A stretch of DNA of 64,000 bases. It comes from Rhodopseudomonas palustris (GTDB lineage Bacteria > Pseudomonadota > Alphaproteobacteria > Rhizobiales > Xanthobacteraceae). A program made the translations under genes and the position numbers. The stretch spans positions 1,860,001-1,924,000 of the forward strand of contig NZ_CP041387.1 in the NCBI RefSeq assembly GCF_007005445.1, given 5' to 3'. The notes beneath the pieces are model-generated. The model was not told the DNA's origin. It saw only the letters and a program-made list of their open reading frames with translations, and did no database searches. Of this stretch, positions 38,321 through 48,024 are shown in pieces (the stretch's first letter is position 1; each line of letters starts with the position of its first letter).

Positions 38321-38680
38321 TTTGAGACCTCATAATGGGTTTTCTGCGCATCGCCGAGCCGCGGTGCGGCCCTCGATGGCGCGCATATTGACCCGGCTGT
38401 CCGACCCGAACATTGAGCAGGAACAAATTTTCGTGAGTGCCGCGTGATCCGTTGGTCGTAAAACGGTAGTTGGGTCCGGATTTGGTTGCATTTTGTCTTG
38501 CGGGGATGATGCAACCGCGCGGCTTGGGAGGGGCGATCGGCTTAGCCGGCCGCTCGATTCGAACGGACGCCGCGCGGGTGGCTTGCAAGCAGCTTCAGGC
38601 GCCGAGATCTCGTCCGGTGAAGGCGGAAGCGCTAAGCTGCCGGGCGCTGTCGCCCATATCGGGTGGGAAAATGAATCTCA
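38321..38680. other. pucBA upstream region
   Basis: The 360 bases between pucB and tRNA-Lys hold no gene. They should contain the light- and oxygen-controlled promoter. I looked for the PpsR/CrtJ site TGT-N12-ACA and did not find a perfect copy. An inverted repeat at 38484-38516 is the only clear dyad. Confidence 0.4.
38484..38516. promoter_or_regulatory. inverted repeat upstream of pucBA (possible operator)
   Basis: GGTTGCAT at 38484-38491 is repeated inverted as ATGCAACC at 38509-38516, 17 bases apart, about 165 bases before the pucB start. It is perfect over 8 bp. It may be a regulator site or a hairpin; no known consensus fits. Confidence 0.35.
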
Positions 38681-38756
38681 TGGTGAGCGCGGAGGGACTC
38701 GAACCCTCGACCCCATGATTAAAAGTCACGTGCTCTACCGGCTGAGCTACGCGCTC
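38681..38756 (-). tRNA. tRNA-Lys (TTT)
   Basis: The minus strand folds as a 76-nt tRNA with CCA encoded. The acceptor stem is GAGCGCG with CGCGCTC, the D-arm AGCTCAGCCGGTAGAGC, the anticodon loop CTTTTAA (anticodon TTT), and the T-arm contains GGTTCGAGTCC. The discriminator is A, as expected for lysine tRNA. Confidence 0.97.
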
Positions 38757-38911
38757 ACGTGAGGCGCTGTGTAGGGGGCGGGGCGGGCGGGGTCAATACC
38801 CGCGGTGACCGCAGTTGCCCCCACCCAAGACAGATTGGCTCAAGCCCACAGCTATTTATCCTGCCTTCCTCGTGCAACCAGTCAGCTTCTGCCAGCGGTC
38901 AAAGTCGCCGT

Positions 38912-41749
38912 TCAGGCGTCGCGCTGCAGCTCGGAGGCGACGATTTTCTGCGGAGCCGGGATCGGAGTCGGCAGCGCCACCGGGCGCAGGCCGATCAGCT
39001 CGGCGGTCCGCACCGCGGTCGCGGTCCACCAGCCGAACTGGTTGATTCGCGAGTTCTCCAGAATCGCGATCGCCACCGCCGCCAGGAACGGCAGGCTCTG
39101 CAACACCAGCACGCCGGCGAAGATGTAGATCTCGGTGATCTGGATGTTGCTGTTGGATACCACCAGAATTGCCGCGCCGATCAGCAGCAGCACACCGATC
39201 ACGGCCTCCCAGAACGCCTGGAATTCGACCGACATCATCGTCAGGCCGCCCTTGGAGGTGCGGGCGAAGGCGAGGTGTTCGGTGATCAGGCCCTGGGCGA
39301 CGGCGCGGGACACCGTCCATTGCACCGACATCGCCGCGATCATCGCGCCCAGCATCTGCGGCACGCCGATCTTCACCCGCAGCCGGTACAGCACCAGGAA
39401 GTGCGCCAGCGTCACGATGAAGGAGGCGATGATCGGCAGGGTCAGGATCTTGTCCGGAATCGCGATGTCGGCGAAGGCGACGATCGGCACCCAGATCAGA
39501 TTGAGGATCGCCACCACCACGCCGAGGCTTTCGGCGCCGAGCCAGTTCAGCCAGCCGAGACCGAACTCGCGGCGCTGGTCGCGGGACAGGCGGCTGTTGC
39601 CGGGCATAAAGCGGCGCCAGTGCTTCTTGATGATCTGGAAGCCGCCATAGGCCCAGCGATGCCGCTGCTTCTTGAACGCCTCGTAGGTGTCCGGCAGCAG
39701 GCCATAGCCGTAGCGGGTGTTGGTGTAGTGGGTGAGCCAGCCGTGCTCCATGATCTCGAGGCCGAGGTCGCTGTCCTCGCAGATGGTGTCGCTCGACCAG
39801 CCGCCGGCCATGTCCATTGCGGCACGGCGGATCAGGCACATCGTGCCGTGCACGATGATGCCGTTGTATTCGTTGCGCTGGACCATGCCGATGTCGAAGA
39901 ACCCGGCATATTCGCCGTTCATGATGTAGTGCATCAGCGAGCGGTCGCCGTCGCGATGCTCCTGCGGCGCCTGCACCAGGCCGACGCGTGGATCGTCGAA
40001 CGCCGGGACGAGGTCCTTCAGCCAGTCCGGCGTCACCACATAGTCGGCGTCGATGATGCCGATGATCTCGGCGTCCGCCGCGGTGCGCTCCATCGCGATC
40101 CGCAGGGCGCCGGCCTTGAAGCCTTTGACCTTCTGGGCGTTGATGAACTTGAAGCGTTCGCCGAGTTCGCGGCAGTGTTCCCGGATCGGGTCGGTGAAGG
40201 CGGCGTCGGGGGTGTTGTTGATGATCACCACGACTTCGAAGTTCGGATAGTCGAGCCGCGCCAGTGCATCCAGCGTCTGCTTCAGCATCTCCGGCGGTTC
40301 GAAATAGGCCGGGACGTGGATCGACACCTTCGGGGCCTTGACCGGTTCGCCGCTGGCCAGCGCGGCCGCACGCTTGGCTTCCTGCGCGTCGGTCATCTCG
40401 CGGGTGATGAGCCGGCGCGGCTTGCGGCCGAACGCCACTGCCGCGATCTCCTCGACCCGCGCCAGCGCGATAGCGACCAAGGGCACCAGCAGGATCATGC
40501 CGAGGGTCAATGCGAACGCCGAGCCGAACAGGAAATAGTGGCCGTTCCAGTAAGCGAACACCGTCGCGGCCCAGGCGCCGGCGCCGTTCGCGGCGGCCGC
40601 CAGTAAGAAGGTCTGCATCGCGGTCGGGGCGGCGAGCTGCAGGATCGGCAGCGACAGCAGGATGCCGACCAGGACCGCAATGCCGGCGAGCTTCCAGTAG
40701 TTGGGATCGACCACCGGGCCGGTCCAGGCGAATTTCGGTTGGCGCGAGGCATCCAGGAAGCCCCAATACGGACCGACACCGCCTTCGAAGAATTTCCACG
40801 GCTGATCGATCGCTTCGACGATGTTGTATTCCATGCCGATGGCGTCGGCGCGGCTCACGAAATTGCGTAGCGTCACCGCCTGCTCGAACTGTCCCGGGAC
40901 GGCCGCCTTGCGATTGTAGCCGGCGCTCGGCCAGCCGAATTCGGCGATCACGATGCGCTTGCCGGGAAAGGCGTCGCGCAGCTTCTGGTAGATGATCATC
41001 GCCTGGTCGACCGCCTGCTTGGCGGAGAAGCCTTCCCAGTAGGGCAGGATGTGCGCAGCGATGAAGTCGACCGACGAGGCGAGTTCGGGATGCTCGATCC
41101 AGATGTTCCAAATCTCGCCCGACGTCACCGGCGCCTTGACCTGGGATTTGACCCGCTGGATCAGCCGGGTCAGCCGGCGGACGTTGTTCTCCGCCGTGGC
41201 CCAGCGGACCGCCTCGTCGCGCTTGTCGGCCGGTTGGGCTTCGGCATCGCGCACCCGCTGGTTTTCTTCCGCGACCAGGCGGTAGCGCTCTTCCTCGCTG
41301 AGCCCGAGATTTTCCAGCGGGATCTGATCGCCGCGATACACCGTCTCGTTGCCGACCACGATGCCGCTGACATTCGGATTGTGCTTGGCGAGCTCGATCG
41401 CCGCCTGAATTTCACGCTCGTTGCGGGTGGGGTCCTTGTCGATCCAGGCGCCGACATTGACCTTGAGGCCGAACTCGTTGGCGATCGGCGGTACCATCTC
41501 GGGACCGCCGGTCGACGAGTACAGGCGGACGGCGCGGGTCTGGGGCGCCAGCTTTTTGAGGTCGGCGCGGATCCGCTCGGCGGTCGGGAAATTGTCGACG
41601 TCGGGATGGCCGCTGCCGTCGAACGGCGCGTAAGACACGCTCGGCAGCATCCCGGTGAAGTCGGCGGCTTGTTGTTTCTCCCGAAGGAGGCCCCAGAGCC
41701 CGGCGTGAGCAACAGCGACGAAAAGCAAAACAGCGACGACAGCACGCAT
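38912..41749 (-). CDS. GH17-GT2 fusion, NdvB-like beta-1,3-glucan synthase
   Basis: The 945-residue membrane protein combines two domains. Residues about 30-330 form a GH17 domain with both catalytic glutamates conserved, the acid in VVGNETVYRG and the nucleophile in IVIAEFGWPSAG. After two or three helices comes a GT2 domain with IIDADYVV (DxD), ICEDSDLGLEI and the QRHRW motif, followed by more helices. This is the layout of Bradyrhizobium NdvB, which makes cyclic beta-(1,3),(1,6)-glucans; here the GH17 part may cyclise or branch chains. The ATG at 41749 opens a signal-like helix. It is the first of a divergent glucan cluster. Confidence 0.85.
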   Translation of the reverse strand: MRAVVAVLLFVAVAHAGLWGLLREKQQAADFTGMLPSVSYAPFDGSGHPDVDNFPTAERIRADLKKLAPQTRAVRLYSSTGGPEMVPPIANEFGLKVNVGAWIDKDPTRNEREIQAAIELAKHNPNVSGIVVGNETVYRGDQIPLENLGLSEEERYRLVAEENQRVRDAEAQPADKRDEAVRWATAENNVRRLTRLIQRVKSQVKAPVTSGEIWNIWIEHPELASSVDFIAAHILPYWEGFSAKQAVDQAMIIYQKLRDAFPGKRIVIAEFGWPSAGYNRKAAVPGQFEQAVTLRNFVSRADAIGMEYNIVEAIDQPWKFFEGGVGPYWGFLDASRQPKFAWTGPVVDPNYWKLAGIAVLVGILLSLPILQLAAPTAMQTFLLAAAANGAGAWAATVFAYWNGHYFLFGSAFALTLGMILLVPLVAIALARVEEIAAVAFGRKPRRLITREMTDAQEAKRAAALASGEPVKAPKVSIHVPAYFEPPEMLKQTLDALARLDYPNFEVVVIINNTPDAAFTDPIREHCRELGERFKFINAQKVKGFKAGALRIAMERTAADAEIIGIIDADYVVTPDWLKDLVPAFDDPRVGLVQAPQEHRDGDRSLMHYIMNGEYAGFFDIGMVQRNEYNGIIVHGTMCLIRRAAMDMAGGWSSDTICEDSDLGLEIMEHGWLTHYTNTRYGYGLLPDTYEAFKKQRHRWAYGGFQIIKKHWRRFMPGNSRLSRDQRREFGLGWLNWLGAESLGVVVAILNLIWVPIVAFADIAIPDKILTLPIIASFIVTLAHFLVLYRLRVKIGVPQMLGAMIAAMSVQWTVSRAVAQGLITEHLAFARTSKGGLTMMSVEFQAFWEAVIGVLLLIGAAILVVSNSNIQITEIYIFAGVLVLQSLPFLAAVAIAILENSRINQFGWWTATAVRTAELIGLRPVALPTPIPAPQKIVASELQRDA

Positions 41750-41936
41750 CGCGACTAAACCATCAGGGGCCTGGTTTGCAGGTGAACCAACCCGTCCCCG
41801 AGGTCCGTCCACAGCGTCGGCGCATCACAGCATGAATGGCTGCGGTGCCCAAGCAACTCCGCCGACCGAATGGCGAATTGAGGGCACCGGGTCACCAAAC
41901 CAGAGAAAAAACCGAACGTTCCCTCGCGGCGAGGCG

Positions 41937-42524
41937 TTATTTCGCCGGCGCCTGAATGGGCGGCGGCGCCGGCTGCGGCTGCGCAGGGGCCGGTGCCGGC
42001 TTGCCGGCCGGACCAGGCGGCGTCGCAGTCGCTGCCGCCGGCTGTTGCTGGGCGGTCGGATTGATCCAGCATGCGTGCACGCGTCCGCTGAGGCTGTCGG
42101 GAGATTTCGGGTCGATAGGACCGGATCGCACGACGCACCTGAACGCCGCCTGAATGTGGCCGGTCGGGCAGCCGAAGCGGTCGTACATGTCGAGATGGCG
42201 GAACGCGGTGTCGAGGTCGTCACGCCACATCAGCACCACGACGCGACGGCCGAGCCAGACGCATTCGGGGTTGCCGGCAGGACCGTTGATCGCCTGCGCA
42301 GCCTCGGCGAACTCGTCGGTCTTCCGCTGGCTTTCCTTGAGCGCGTCCGCCGTCGACTGAGTCGCCTGATTGTTAGTGGTCGCCGGCGGCTTCTGAGTCT
42401 GATCCTGGGCGCGCAGGTCGCCGCTCTGGGCGATCGCGCCGCCGACGCCGATCGACAGGGCAAGACCGCTCACTGCCAGGCAACGCAGCATCGCGTTCTG
42501 GAACTCAAGGAAAACTCGTCGCAT
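41937..42524 (-). CDS. secreted protein of the glucan cluster
   Basis: The 195-residue protein has a signal peptide (NAMLRCLAVSGLALSIGVGG, cleavage near AIA-QSG). The mature region has a charged helix (TADALKESQRKTDEFAEAAQ), a cysteine-containing domain (NPECVWLGRRVVVLMWRDDL, DRFGCPTGHIQAAFRCVVRS and VHACWINP) and a Pro/Ala-rich tail. Bradyrhizobial homologues are commonly annotated as beta-1,3/1,6-glucan biosynthesis proteins because of position. A periplasmic accessory role is inferred. It lies between the two GH17 genes and is divergent from the second. Confidence 0.75.
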   Translation of the reverse strand: MRRVFLEFQNAMLRCLAVSGLALSIGVGGAIAQSGDLRAQDQTQKPPATTNNQATQSTADALKESQRKTDEFAEAAQAINGPAGNPECVWLGRRVVVLMWRDDLDTAFRHLDMYDRFGCPTGHIQAAFRCVVRSGPIDPKSPDSLSGRVHACWINPTAQQQPAAATATPPGPAGKPAPAPAQPQPAPPPIQAPAK

Positions 42525-42786
42525 CGTGTCCCCGATCTCGTTGCCGGGCCATCGCGGCACCGGTCCCATCCACCTGATGCCGCTCGAATTCGTCGCCGAT
42601 AGGGCGTGACCCTCGGCAGAATCCCATGACGGACATTTTCGATTTTGTCCAGCAACGGCAGTTGGTCCTTCGGTGCATGGCGACCAATTGATGGCGCATG
42701 ACGATCTCATGGAAGAGCCAGGAGAGGGCGGTGCACAACGCGGCCTTGGCAGATCGGTCGCGAGCGGCTAATCGACGAGACCCTTT

Positions 42787-44421
42787 TTGCAACGGACGGA
42801 AACGAAATCCTTGCGCACGCCGCTGCTGTTGATCCCGATCTCGTTGGCCATGATCTTCGGTGTGTGGTGGTGGATCGCCACCCCGATCACCCTCGAACGC
42901 GCGCCGATCGAAACCAGTTCGAAGCTGGAATGCGTGTCCTATGCGCCGTTCCGCGGCTTGCAGACGCCGCTCGATCCGACGACGCATATCGACGCCGAGC
43001 AGATCGCGCAGGACATGGAGCAACTCGCCAAGATCTCGAACTGCGTCCGGACCTATTCGATCGACAACGGACTCGACCAATTACCGCCGCTCGCCGCCAA
43101 AGCTGGGCTGAAGGTGCTGCAGGGAATCTGGCTGTCCAACGACCGTTCGAAGAATCTGGCGCAGATCGCTACCGCAGTCGGACTGACCAAGGCGTATCCG
43201 GACGTCATCACCTCGTTGGTGGTCGGCAACGAGGTGCTGCTGCGCGGCGAGATGACCGCGGCCGATCTCGCCGCCACCATCCGCCTTGTGAAGGCGCAGG
43301 CCAAGGTTCCGGTCACTTATGCGGACGTATGGGAATACTGGCTGCGCAACCGCGAGATCTACGAAGCGGTGGATTTCGTCACGATCCATATCCTGCCGTA
43401 TTGGGAGGACATGCCGGTCCGTGCGCGCTATGCCGCCAACCACGTCGACGCCATCCGCAAGCAAGTTGCGGTCGCGTTTCCCGCCAAGGAGATCCTTATT
43501 GGAGAGACCGGGTGGCCGAGCGCGGGGCGGATGCGCGAAGGGGCGCTGCCGTCGCGCACCAACCAGGCCCGGGTGGTGTCCGAGATCCTGTCGCTGGCCA
43601 AGCGGGAGAATTTCCGCGTCAACCTGATCGAAGCCTACGATCAGCCGTGGAAGCGCAATCTCGAAGGTACCGTCGGCGGCTATTGGGGGCTGATCGACGC
43701 CGACAACCGGGTGGTGAAGTACCCGGCCGGCGAGCCGGTCAGCAATTTCCCGCAATGGAAGCTGATGGCCGCTGCCGGGATGGGGTTGAGCCTTGCGGTG
43801 TTCGGGACCGCGATGTTGACGCTGCGCCGGCGGCCATGGTCGCCGCGTCTGGTGGCGTGGCTGGCGGTCGGCACCTCGGCGACGGTGGCCGGGATTCTGC
43901 TCGGGGTGGGGATCGACAAGCTGCTGGTCGAGAGCTACGGCGTCGGCCGTTGGCTGCAGTGGGGACTGCTGCTCGCCTGCGGGGTGTCGACCCCGATCCT
44001 CGCAGCGCATGCGCTGATGTCGGGGCGCCCGGTCCCGACCTTCCTCGATCTGTTCGGGCCGCGGGAAGACCGCTCGCACTCGGTGGCGACCTGGGCTCTC
44101 GGCCTGGCGGTGACGGTGACCGTGCTGATCGGCGCCCAGACCGCGCTCGGCTTCACCTTCGATCCGCGCTACCGCGATTTCCCGTTCGCGTCGCTGACGA
44201 TGGCGGTGGTGCCGCTGTTCTTGCTGATGGCGCTGAACCGCCCGCAGCAGGGGCCGCGGCCGATCGCCGAGGCCTCGTTTGCCGGCCTGTTCGCGGCCTG
44301 CGCGCTCTATATTGTTTTCAACGAGGGGCCGAAGAACTGGCAGTCGCTGTGGACCTGTGCGGTCTATGCGCTGCTGGCGCTCACGCTGTGGCGGGCGCGG
44401 GTCGCGAAAACCCCAGCATGA
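42787..44421 (+). CDS. GH17 membrane glycosyl enzyme, NdvC-like
   Basis: The protein of about 544 residues has an N-terminal anchor (LLLIPISLAMIFGVWWWIA), a GH17 domain with conserved LVVGNEVLLRGEM and IGETGWPSAGRMREG (both catalytic glutamates), and then about six or seven C-terminal helices. The start is uncertain: TTG at 42787 or at 42811. Bradyrhizobium NdvC has the same combination and forms beta-1,6 linkages in cyclic glucans, so it probably works with the fusion at 38912. It overlaps the convergent gene at its 3' end by 41 bases. Confidence 0.8.
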   Translation: MQRTETKSLRTPLLLIPISLAMIFGVWWWIATPITLERAPIETSSKLECVSYAPFRGLQTPLDPTTHIDAEQIAQDMEQLAKISNCVRTYSIDNGLDQLPPLAAKAGLKVLQGIWLSNDRSKNLAQIATAVGLTKAYPDVITSLVVGNEVLLRGEMTAADLAATIRLVKAQAKVPVTYADVWEYWLRNREIYEAVDFVTIHILPYWEDMPVRARYAANHVDAIRKQVAVAFPAKEILIGETGWPSAGRMREGALPSRTNQARVVSEILSLAKRENFRVNLIEAYDQPWKRNLEGTVGGYWGLIDADNRVVKYPAGEPVSNFPQWKLMAAAGMGLSLAVFGTAMLTLRRRPWSPRLVAWLAVGTSATVAGILLGVGIDKLLVESYGVGRWLQWGLLLACGVSTPILAAHALMSGRPVPTFLDLFGPREDRSHSVATWALGLAVTVTVLIGAQTALGFTFDPRYRDFPFASLTMAVVPLFLLMALNRPQQGPRPIAEASFAGLFAACALYIVFNEGPKNWQSLWTCAVYALLALTLWRARVAKTPA

Positions 44422-44761
44422 GCAGGCCGATTGCGGTCCCGGACAGCGCCACATTGTAGAGCACGATGCCGAAACCGGCGCAGATCAGCCCGCCGGTGAG
44501 AAGCACGATCGACGGCCTGATGAAATGCAGGGTGGCGATCACCAGCGCGGCGATGCCGAACACCGAATTCTGAAACAGATAGGTCATCAGCATTCGGGAC
44601 TTGCACAGCATCGAGCGCAGCCCGGCGTCGCAGGCCAGCGCCACGGTCGAGAGTTCGATGGCGAGATAACGCAGGTACAGCGCGTAGCCGACCGTCGCGA
44701 AACCGACGATCAACAGAAACTGCACCTGGTACGGGGTGAGGCGGAACGGCTTTTTCTTCAT
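44381..44761 (-). CDS. four-helix inner-membrane protein
   Basis: The 126-residue protein has a basic start (MKKKPFRLTPYQVQF) and about four hydrophobic helices (FLLIVGFATVGYALYL, FGIAALVIATLHFI, IVLLTGGLICAGFGIVL and LSGTAIGLLMLGF). The loop ACDAGLRSMLCKSRM holds two cysteines that could form a disulfide. The family is not recognised. Its 3' end overlaps the NdvC-like gene by 41 bases. Confidence 0.75.
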   Translation of the reverse strand: MKKKPFRLTPYQVQFLLIVGFATVGYALYLRYLAIELSTVALACDAGLRSMLCKSRMLMTYLFQNSVFGIAALVIATLHFIRPSIVLLTGGLICAGFGIVLYNVALSGTAIGLLMLGFSRPAPATA

Positions 44762-44833
44762 GGCGTGATTATGCTGCGCTTCGGGAGGGCGAACAAGCTG
44801 AGGCGGCGGTGATGACGATGCCCGCCGGGGCTT

Positions 44834-46372
44834 TTAGCGGATGCCGAGGATCGACGACAGGGCGGACGGCCGTGGCGGTGGCGCCTCCTGGGGTGGCGGA
44901 GGAGGCGGAGGTGGTGGCTCTGTCTGCAATGTGACCCGCTCGCGATTCCGGCGGACCGGGCGTTGCGGCACCGGCTGCGGCGTCGCGGCAGGTGCAATCA
45001 TCGGCAGCCGCTGGCCGTCATACACCGACGCCTCGCAGCCGCGATCGGCGCTGCCGAGCGCGGCGCAGGCCTTGGCGGCCGCCGCCGCATCGGCGAACGG
45101 ACCGGCGACCAGCCGCAACTGCGCAGCGTTGCCGCTCTCCTTGATCATGATGATCGGCTGCAGACCTTTCAGCGCCTTCTGCTTGGCCAGCTTCCGCCAC
45201 AACCCGCGCAGCCCCTCGACGGTGTTGGCGGCGCCGAGATCGATGCCGAATTCGGTGCGAGGAGCCGGAACCTCCTCCGCTGCCTCGGGCTCGTCGGCGG
45301 TATCCTCGGAGGTTGCGGCCTTCGGCCCCACCAATCTGGCCGCCCCCGGATCGGGCGGCGCCAGAAGCGAACGCGACGGCATCAGCGGCGTGGTCGAGAT
45401 CATCGCAGCGGCGACATTCTGCACCGCCGGCTTTTCCGTCGGGGCCGGCTCGAGCCGACGCTTCTCGAGGTGAGGCCGTTCCTGAGATTTTTCGGCTAAC
45501 GGCTTGTCGTCAGGCTGTTTTCGGATCTCCGATGAGGTCGCAGGGGCGCTCGGCGCAGCGGCGTCCTCCGGCTTGGGGAGCGGCAGTGGGACGGCCGCGG
45601 CCTGGACGGTTGCCGCCGCAAGAGTCCCAGGCGCCGGAGCCCCAGCAGGCGGAGTCCCGGCAGCCGGCGCCACCGCCGCCGGGAGCGGCTCGATCGCACC
45701 CGGCTTCTTGACCGGCGCCGCAGAGGCGCTCGGCCTGGTGTCGACCGACTTCGGCTCGACCGACTTGGTGTCGACGGGCTTGGTGTCCAAGGGCTTGGTG
45801 TCCAAGGGCTTGGTGTCCAAGGGCTTGGTGTCCAAGGGCTTGGTGTCGAACGACGCGACCGCGGGGGCCGGAGCCGGCTCCGTGGCCGGGATCTCGGGCA
45901 GCGGGTTCGCTGCCGCCTTGTCGGCGGGCTTGTCGGCGCTGCCCCGCTTGTCTGCGCCCGCGTGCGGTTTGGCGTCGCCGGTCCGCACCCGCGCGATCGA
46001 CCCGGTGATCGAATCCAGATTCTGCTCGAGACTGCCGACCCGGGCGAACAGCCGGTCGCGGTCGCTGTTCAGCACCTCTATCGCGGCCGCCAGCCGGGTG
46101 CTCGCGGTCTGGGTTTCCTTGGCGAGGCGCTGGATGGATTGTGATTGCTGGACGACCTCGGCCGCCGCGGACTGCTCGCGGCGCCGGTCCGTCACGTTCT
46201 GGACCGCCATCACGGCGAGCACCAGCGCGCCGAGCGAGGCGGCCGCCCACGAGCCGAGCCGCCACTTGTCGCGGGTGTCCAGCTCTTCCTCGTCGGCCAG
46301 CAGCCGCGTCAGCCAGCCGCCCGGTTCCTCGGTGGCGAAGCTGTCTGCCAGATCGTCGGTCTTTCTGGCCAT
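44834..46372 (-). CDS. SPOR-like single-pass membrane protein with DTKPL repeats
   Basis: The 512-residue protein has a cytoplasmic N-terminus, one membrane helix (SWAAASLGALVLAVMAVQNV, about residues 44-63), a periplasmic coiled coil (AAEVVQQSQSIQRLAKETQT) and a long Pro/Ala-rich linker. The linker contains five tandem DTK(P)-type pentapeptides (DTKPLDTKPL) encoded by the 15-bp repeat at 45776-45850. A C-terminal SPOR-like region (GLRGLWRKLAKQKALKGL, LRLVAGPFADAAAAAKACAA) should bind denuded septal peptidoglycan. The tail is proline-rich. A role at the division site is inferred from the domain alone. Confidence 0.75.
   Translation of the reverse strand: MARKTDDLADSFATEEPGGWLTRLLADEEELDTRDKWRLGSWAAASLGALVLAVMAVQNVTDRRREQSAAAEVVQQSQSIQRLAKETQTASTRLAAAIEVLNSDRDRLFARVGSLEQNLDSITGSIARVRTGDAKPHAGADKRGSADKPADKAAANPLPEIPATEPAPAPAVASFDTKPLDTKPLDTKPLDTKPLDTKPVDTKSVEPKSVDTRPSASAAPVKKPGAIEPLPAAVAPAAGTPPAGAPAPGTLAAATVQAAAVPLPLPKPEDAAAPSAPATSSEIRKQPDDKPLAEKSQERPHLEKRRLEPAPTEKPAVQNVAAAMISTTPLMPSRSLLAPPDPGAARLVGPKAATSEDTADEPEAAEEVPAPRTEFGIDLGAANTVEGLRGLWRKLAKQKALKGLQPIIMIKESGNAAQLRLVAGPFADAAAAAKACAALGSADRGCEASVYDGQRLPMIAPAATPQPVPQRPVRRNRERVTLQTEPPPPPPPPPQEAPPPRPSALSSILGIR
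45776..45850 (-). repeat. 15-bp in-frame tandem repeat
   Basis: Four exact copies and one near copy of GGGCTTGGTGTCCAA encode DTKPL pentapeptides in the linker of the SPOR-like protein. The exactness of the copies suggests recent expansion or slippage, so copy number may vary between strains. Confidence 0.9.
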
Positions 46373-46539
46373 CGGATGGTCTCAAAGCCTTGGGGCGCGC
46401 AACGCGAATCAGTTCGCCGAGAGTATCAGGGAATTGCCTTCTTCAGGTGCCCGGCGCCGGCTGCGCTGCTGGGAAAGCGGTTTCCACTTCGCCGCAAAAC
46501 CCTCTATGACGGCCGCGTCGTCACAATACGGATTTTGAT

Positions 46540-47898
46540 ATGACTGCCAGAACCAGCCTGACGATCGTGCTTGCTGCCGGCGAGGGGACGCGGATGCGCT
46601 CGTCGCTGCCGAAAGTGCTGAATCCGGTCGCCGGCCGCTCGTTGCTCGCCCATGTGCTGAGCGCGGCTCCGCACGGCGAGCGCGACCGGCTGGCGGTGGT
46701 GATCGGCCCGGATCATCAGGCGGTCGGCGACGAGGCCAAGCGGGTCCGCGCCGACGCGACGACCTTCATTCAGGCGCAGCGGCTGGGCACCGCGCATGCG
46801 GTGCTGGCCGCCAGAGAGGCGCTCGCCGAAGGCGCCGACGACGTGCTGGTCGCGTTCGGCGACACGCCGCTGATCTCGGCCGAGACGTTCGCCCGGCTGC
46901 GTGAGCCGCTGCGCGGCGGCTCGTCGCTGGTGGTGCTTGGCTTTCGCGCCGCCGATCCGACCGGCTATGGCCGGCTGGTGGTTCAAAACGGCGAGCTGGT
47001 GGCGATCCGCGAGCAGGCCGACGCCAGTGCGGACGAGCTGAACATCACGCTGTGCAACGCCGGCGTGATGGCGATCGACGGCAAGATCGCGCTCGACGTG
47101 CTCGGCAAGATCGGCAATGCCAACGCCAAGGGCGAATACTATCTGACCGATGCGGTCGGCATCGTTCGCGACCTCGGCCTGACCGCCAGCGTGATCGAGA
47201 CCGGCGAAGACGAGGTTCGCGGCATCAACACCAAAGCGCAGCTCGCAGAAGCCGAGACCGTGATGCAGACCCGGCTGCGCCAGGCGGTGATGGCAGCCGG
47301 CGTCACTCTGATTGCGCCCGAGACCGTCTATCTCGCCACCGACACGATGTTCGGGAAGGACGTGGTGATCGAACCGTTCGTGGTGATCGGCCCCGGCGTG
47401 TCGATCGGCGACGGCGCCGTGATCCATTCCTTCTCACACCTCGCCGACGCCAGGATCGGCGCCAAGGCGCAGGTCGGGCCCTATGCGCGGCTGCGTCCGG
47501 GTACGTCGCTCGGCGACGGCGCCAAGATCGGCAATTTCGTCGAGACCAAGGCCGCGCAGATCGACGCCGGCGCCAAGGTCAATCATCTGACCTATATCGG
47601 TGACGCCCACATCGGCGCGTCCGCCAACATCGGCGCCGGCACCATCACCTGCAATTACGACGGCTTCGACAAACACAAGACCGAGATCGGGGCGGGCGCT
47701 TTCATCGGCTCGAATTCGTCGCTGGTGGCGCCGGTCAAGATCGGCGCCGGCGCCTATGTCGGCTCCGGCTCGGTGATCACCAAGGACGTGCCGGATGACG
47801 CGCTGGCGGTCGAGCGCAACGATCAGCGGCTCAAGGACGGCTGGGCCAAGCGTTTCCGGGATGCCAAGTCTCGCCATCGCAAGCCGAAGGCGCATTGA
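46540..47898 (+). CDS. glmU: bifunctional GlmU (UDP-GlcNAc pyrophosphorylase/acetyltransferase)
   Basis: The 452-residue enzyme makes UDP-N-acetylglucosamine for peptidoglycan and lipid A. The uridylyltransferase half opens with [20 protein letters not shown] and contains [12 protein letters not shown] and [12 protein letters not shown]. The acetyltransferase half is a left-handed beta-helix of hexapeptide repeats (for example [20 protein letters not shown]) with [12 protein letters not shown] and [14 protein letters not shown]. glmS follows 126 bases downstream, so two steps of the pathway are adjacent. Confidence 0.98.
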   Translation: MTARTSLTIVLAAGEGTRMRSSLPKVLNPVAGRSLLAHVLSAAPHGERDRLAVVIGPDHQAVGDEAKRVRADATTFIQAQRLGTAHAVLAAREALAEGADDVLVAFGDTPLISAETFARLREPLRGGSSLVVLGFRAADPTGYGRLVVQNGELVAIREQADASADELNITLCNAGVMAIDGKIALDVLGKIGNANAKGEYYLTDAVGIVRDLGLTASVIETGEDEVRGINTKAQLAEAETVMQTRLRQAVMAAGVTLIAPETVYLATDTMFGKDVVIEPFVVIGPGVSIGDGAVIHSFSHLADARIGAKAQVGPYARLRPGTSLGDGAKIGNFVETKAAQIDAGAKVNHLTYIGDAHIGASANIGAGTITCNYDGFDKHKTEIGAGAFIGSNSSLVAPVKIGAGAYVGSGSVITKDVPDDALAVERNDQRLKDGWAKRFRDAKSRHRKPKAH

Positions 47899-48024
47899 TG
47901 CCAGCGGTTTGGCTTAACCTTGTGTCAAATCGCAATAATTGTTGACTACCAAGGCTTTCACAGAAGCCGCTAGAAGTCGGGAGCGTCGGCAGGTCGTCCG
48001 GCGAACTGGGGATCATTCAACCGC

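Noticed and set aside
38321..38680. PpsR/CrtJ operator TGT-N12-ACA before pucBA
   Set aside because: TGT at about 38400 and 38493 was checked; neither is followed by ACA at the correct spacing.
38759..40606. Long plus-strand frame opposite the GH17-GT2 gene
   Set aside because: It is the antisense shadow of a clearly conserved glycosyltransferase and is rich in His/Arg/Asp as such shadows are in high-GC DNA.
47899..48024. glmS ribozyme in the glmS leader
   Set aside because: The 126-base leader has none of the ribozyme core, which is a Gram-positive feature.
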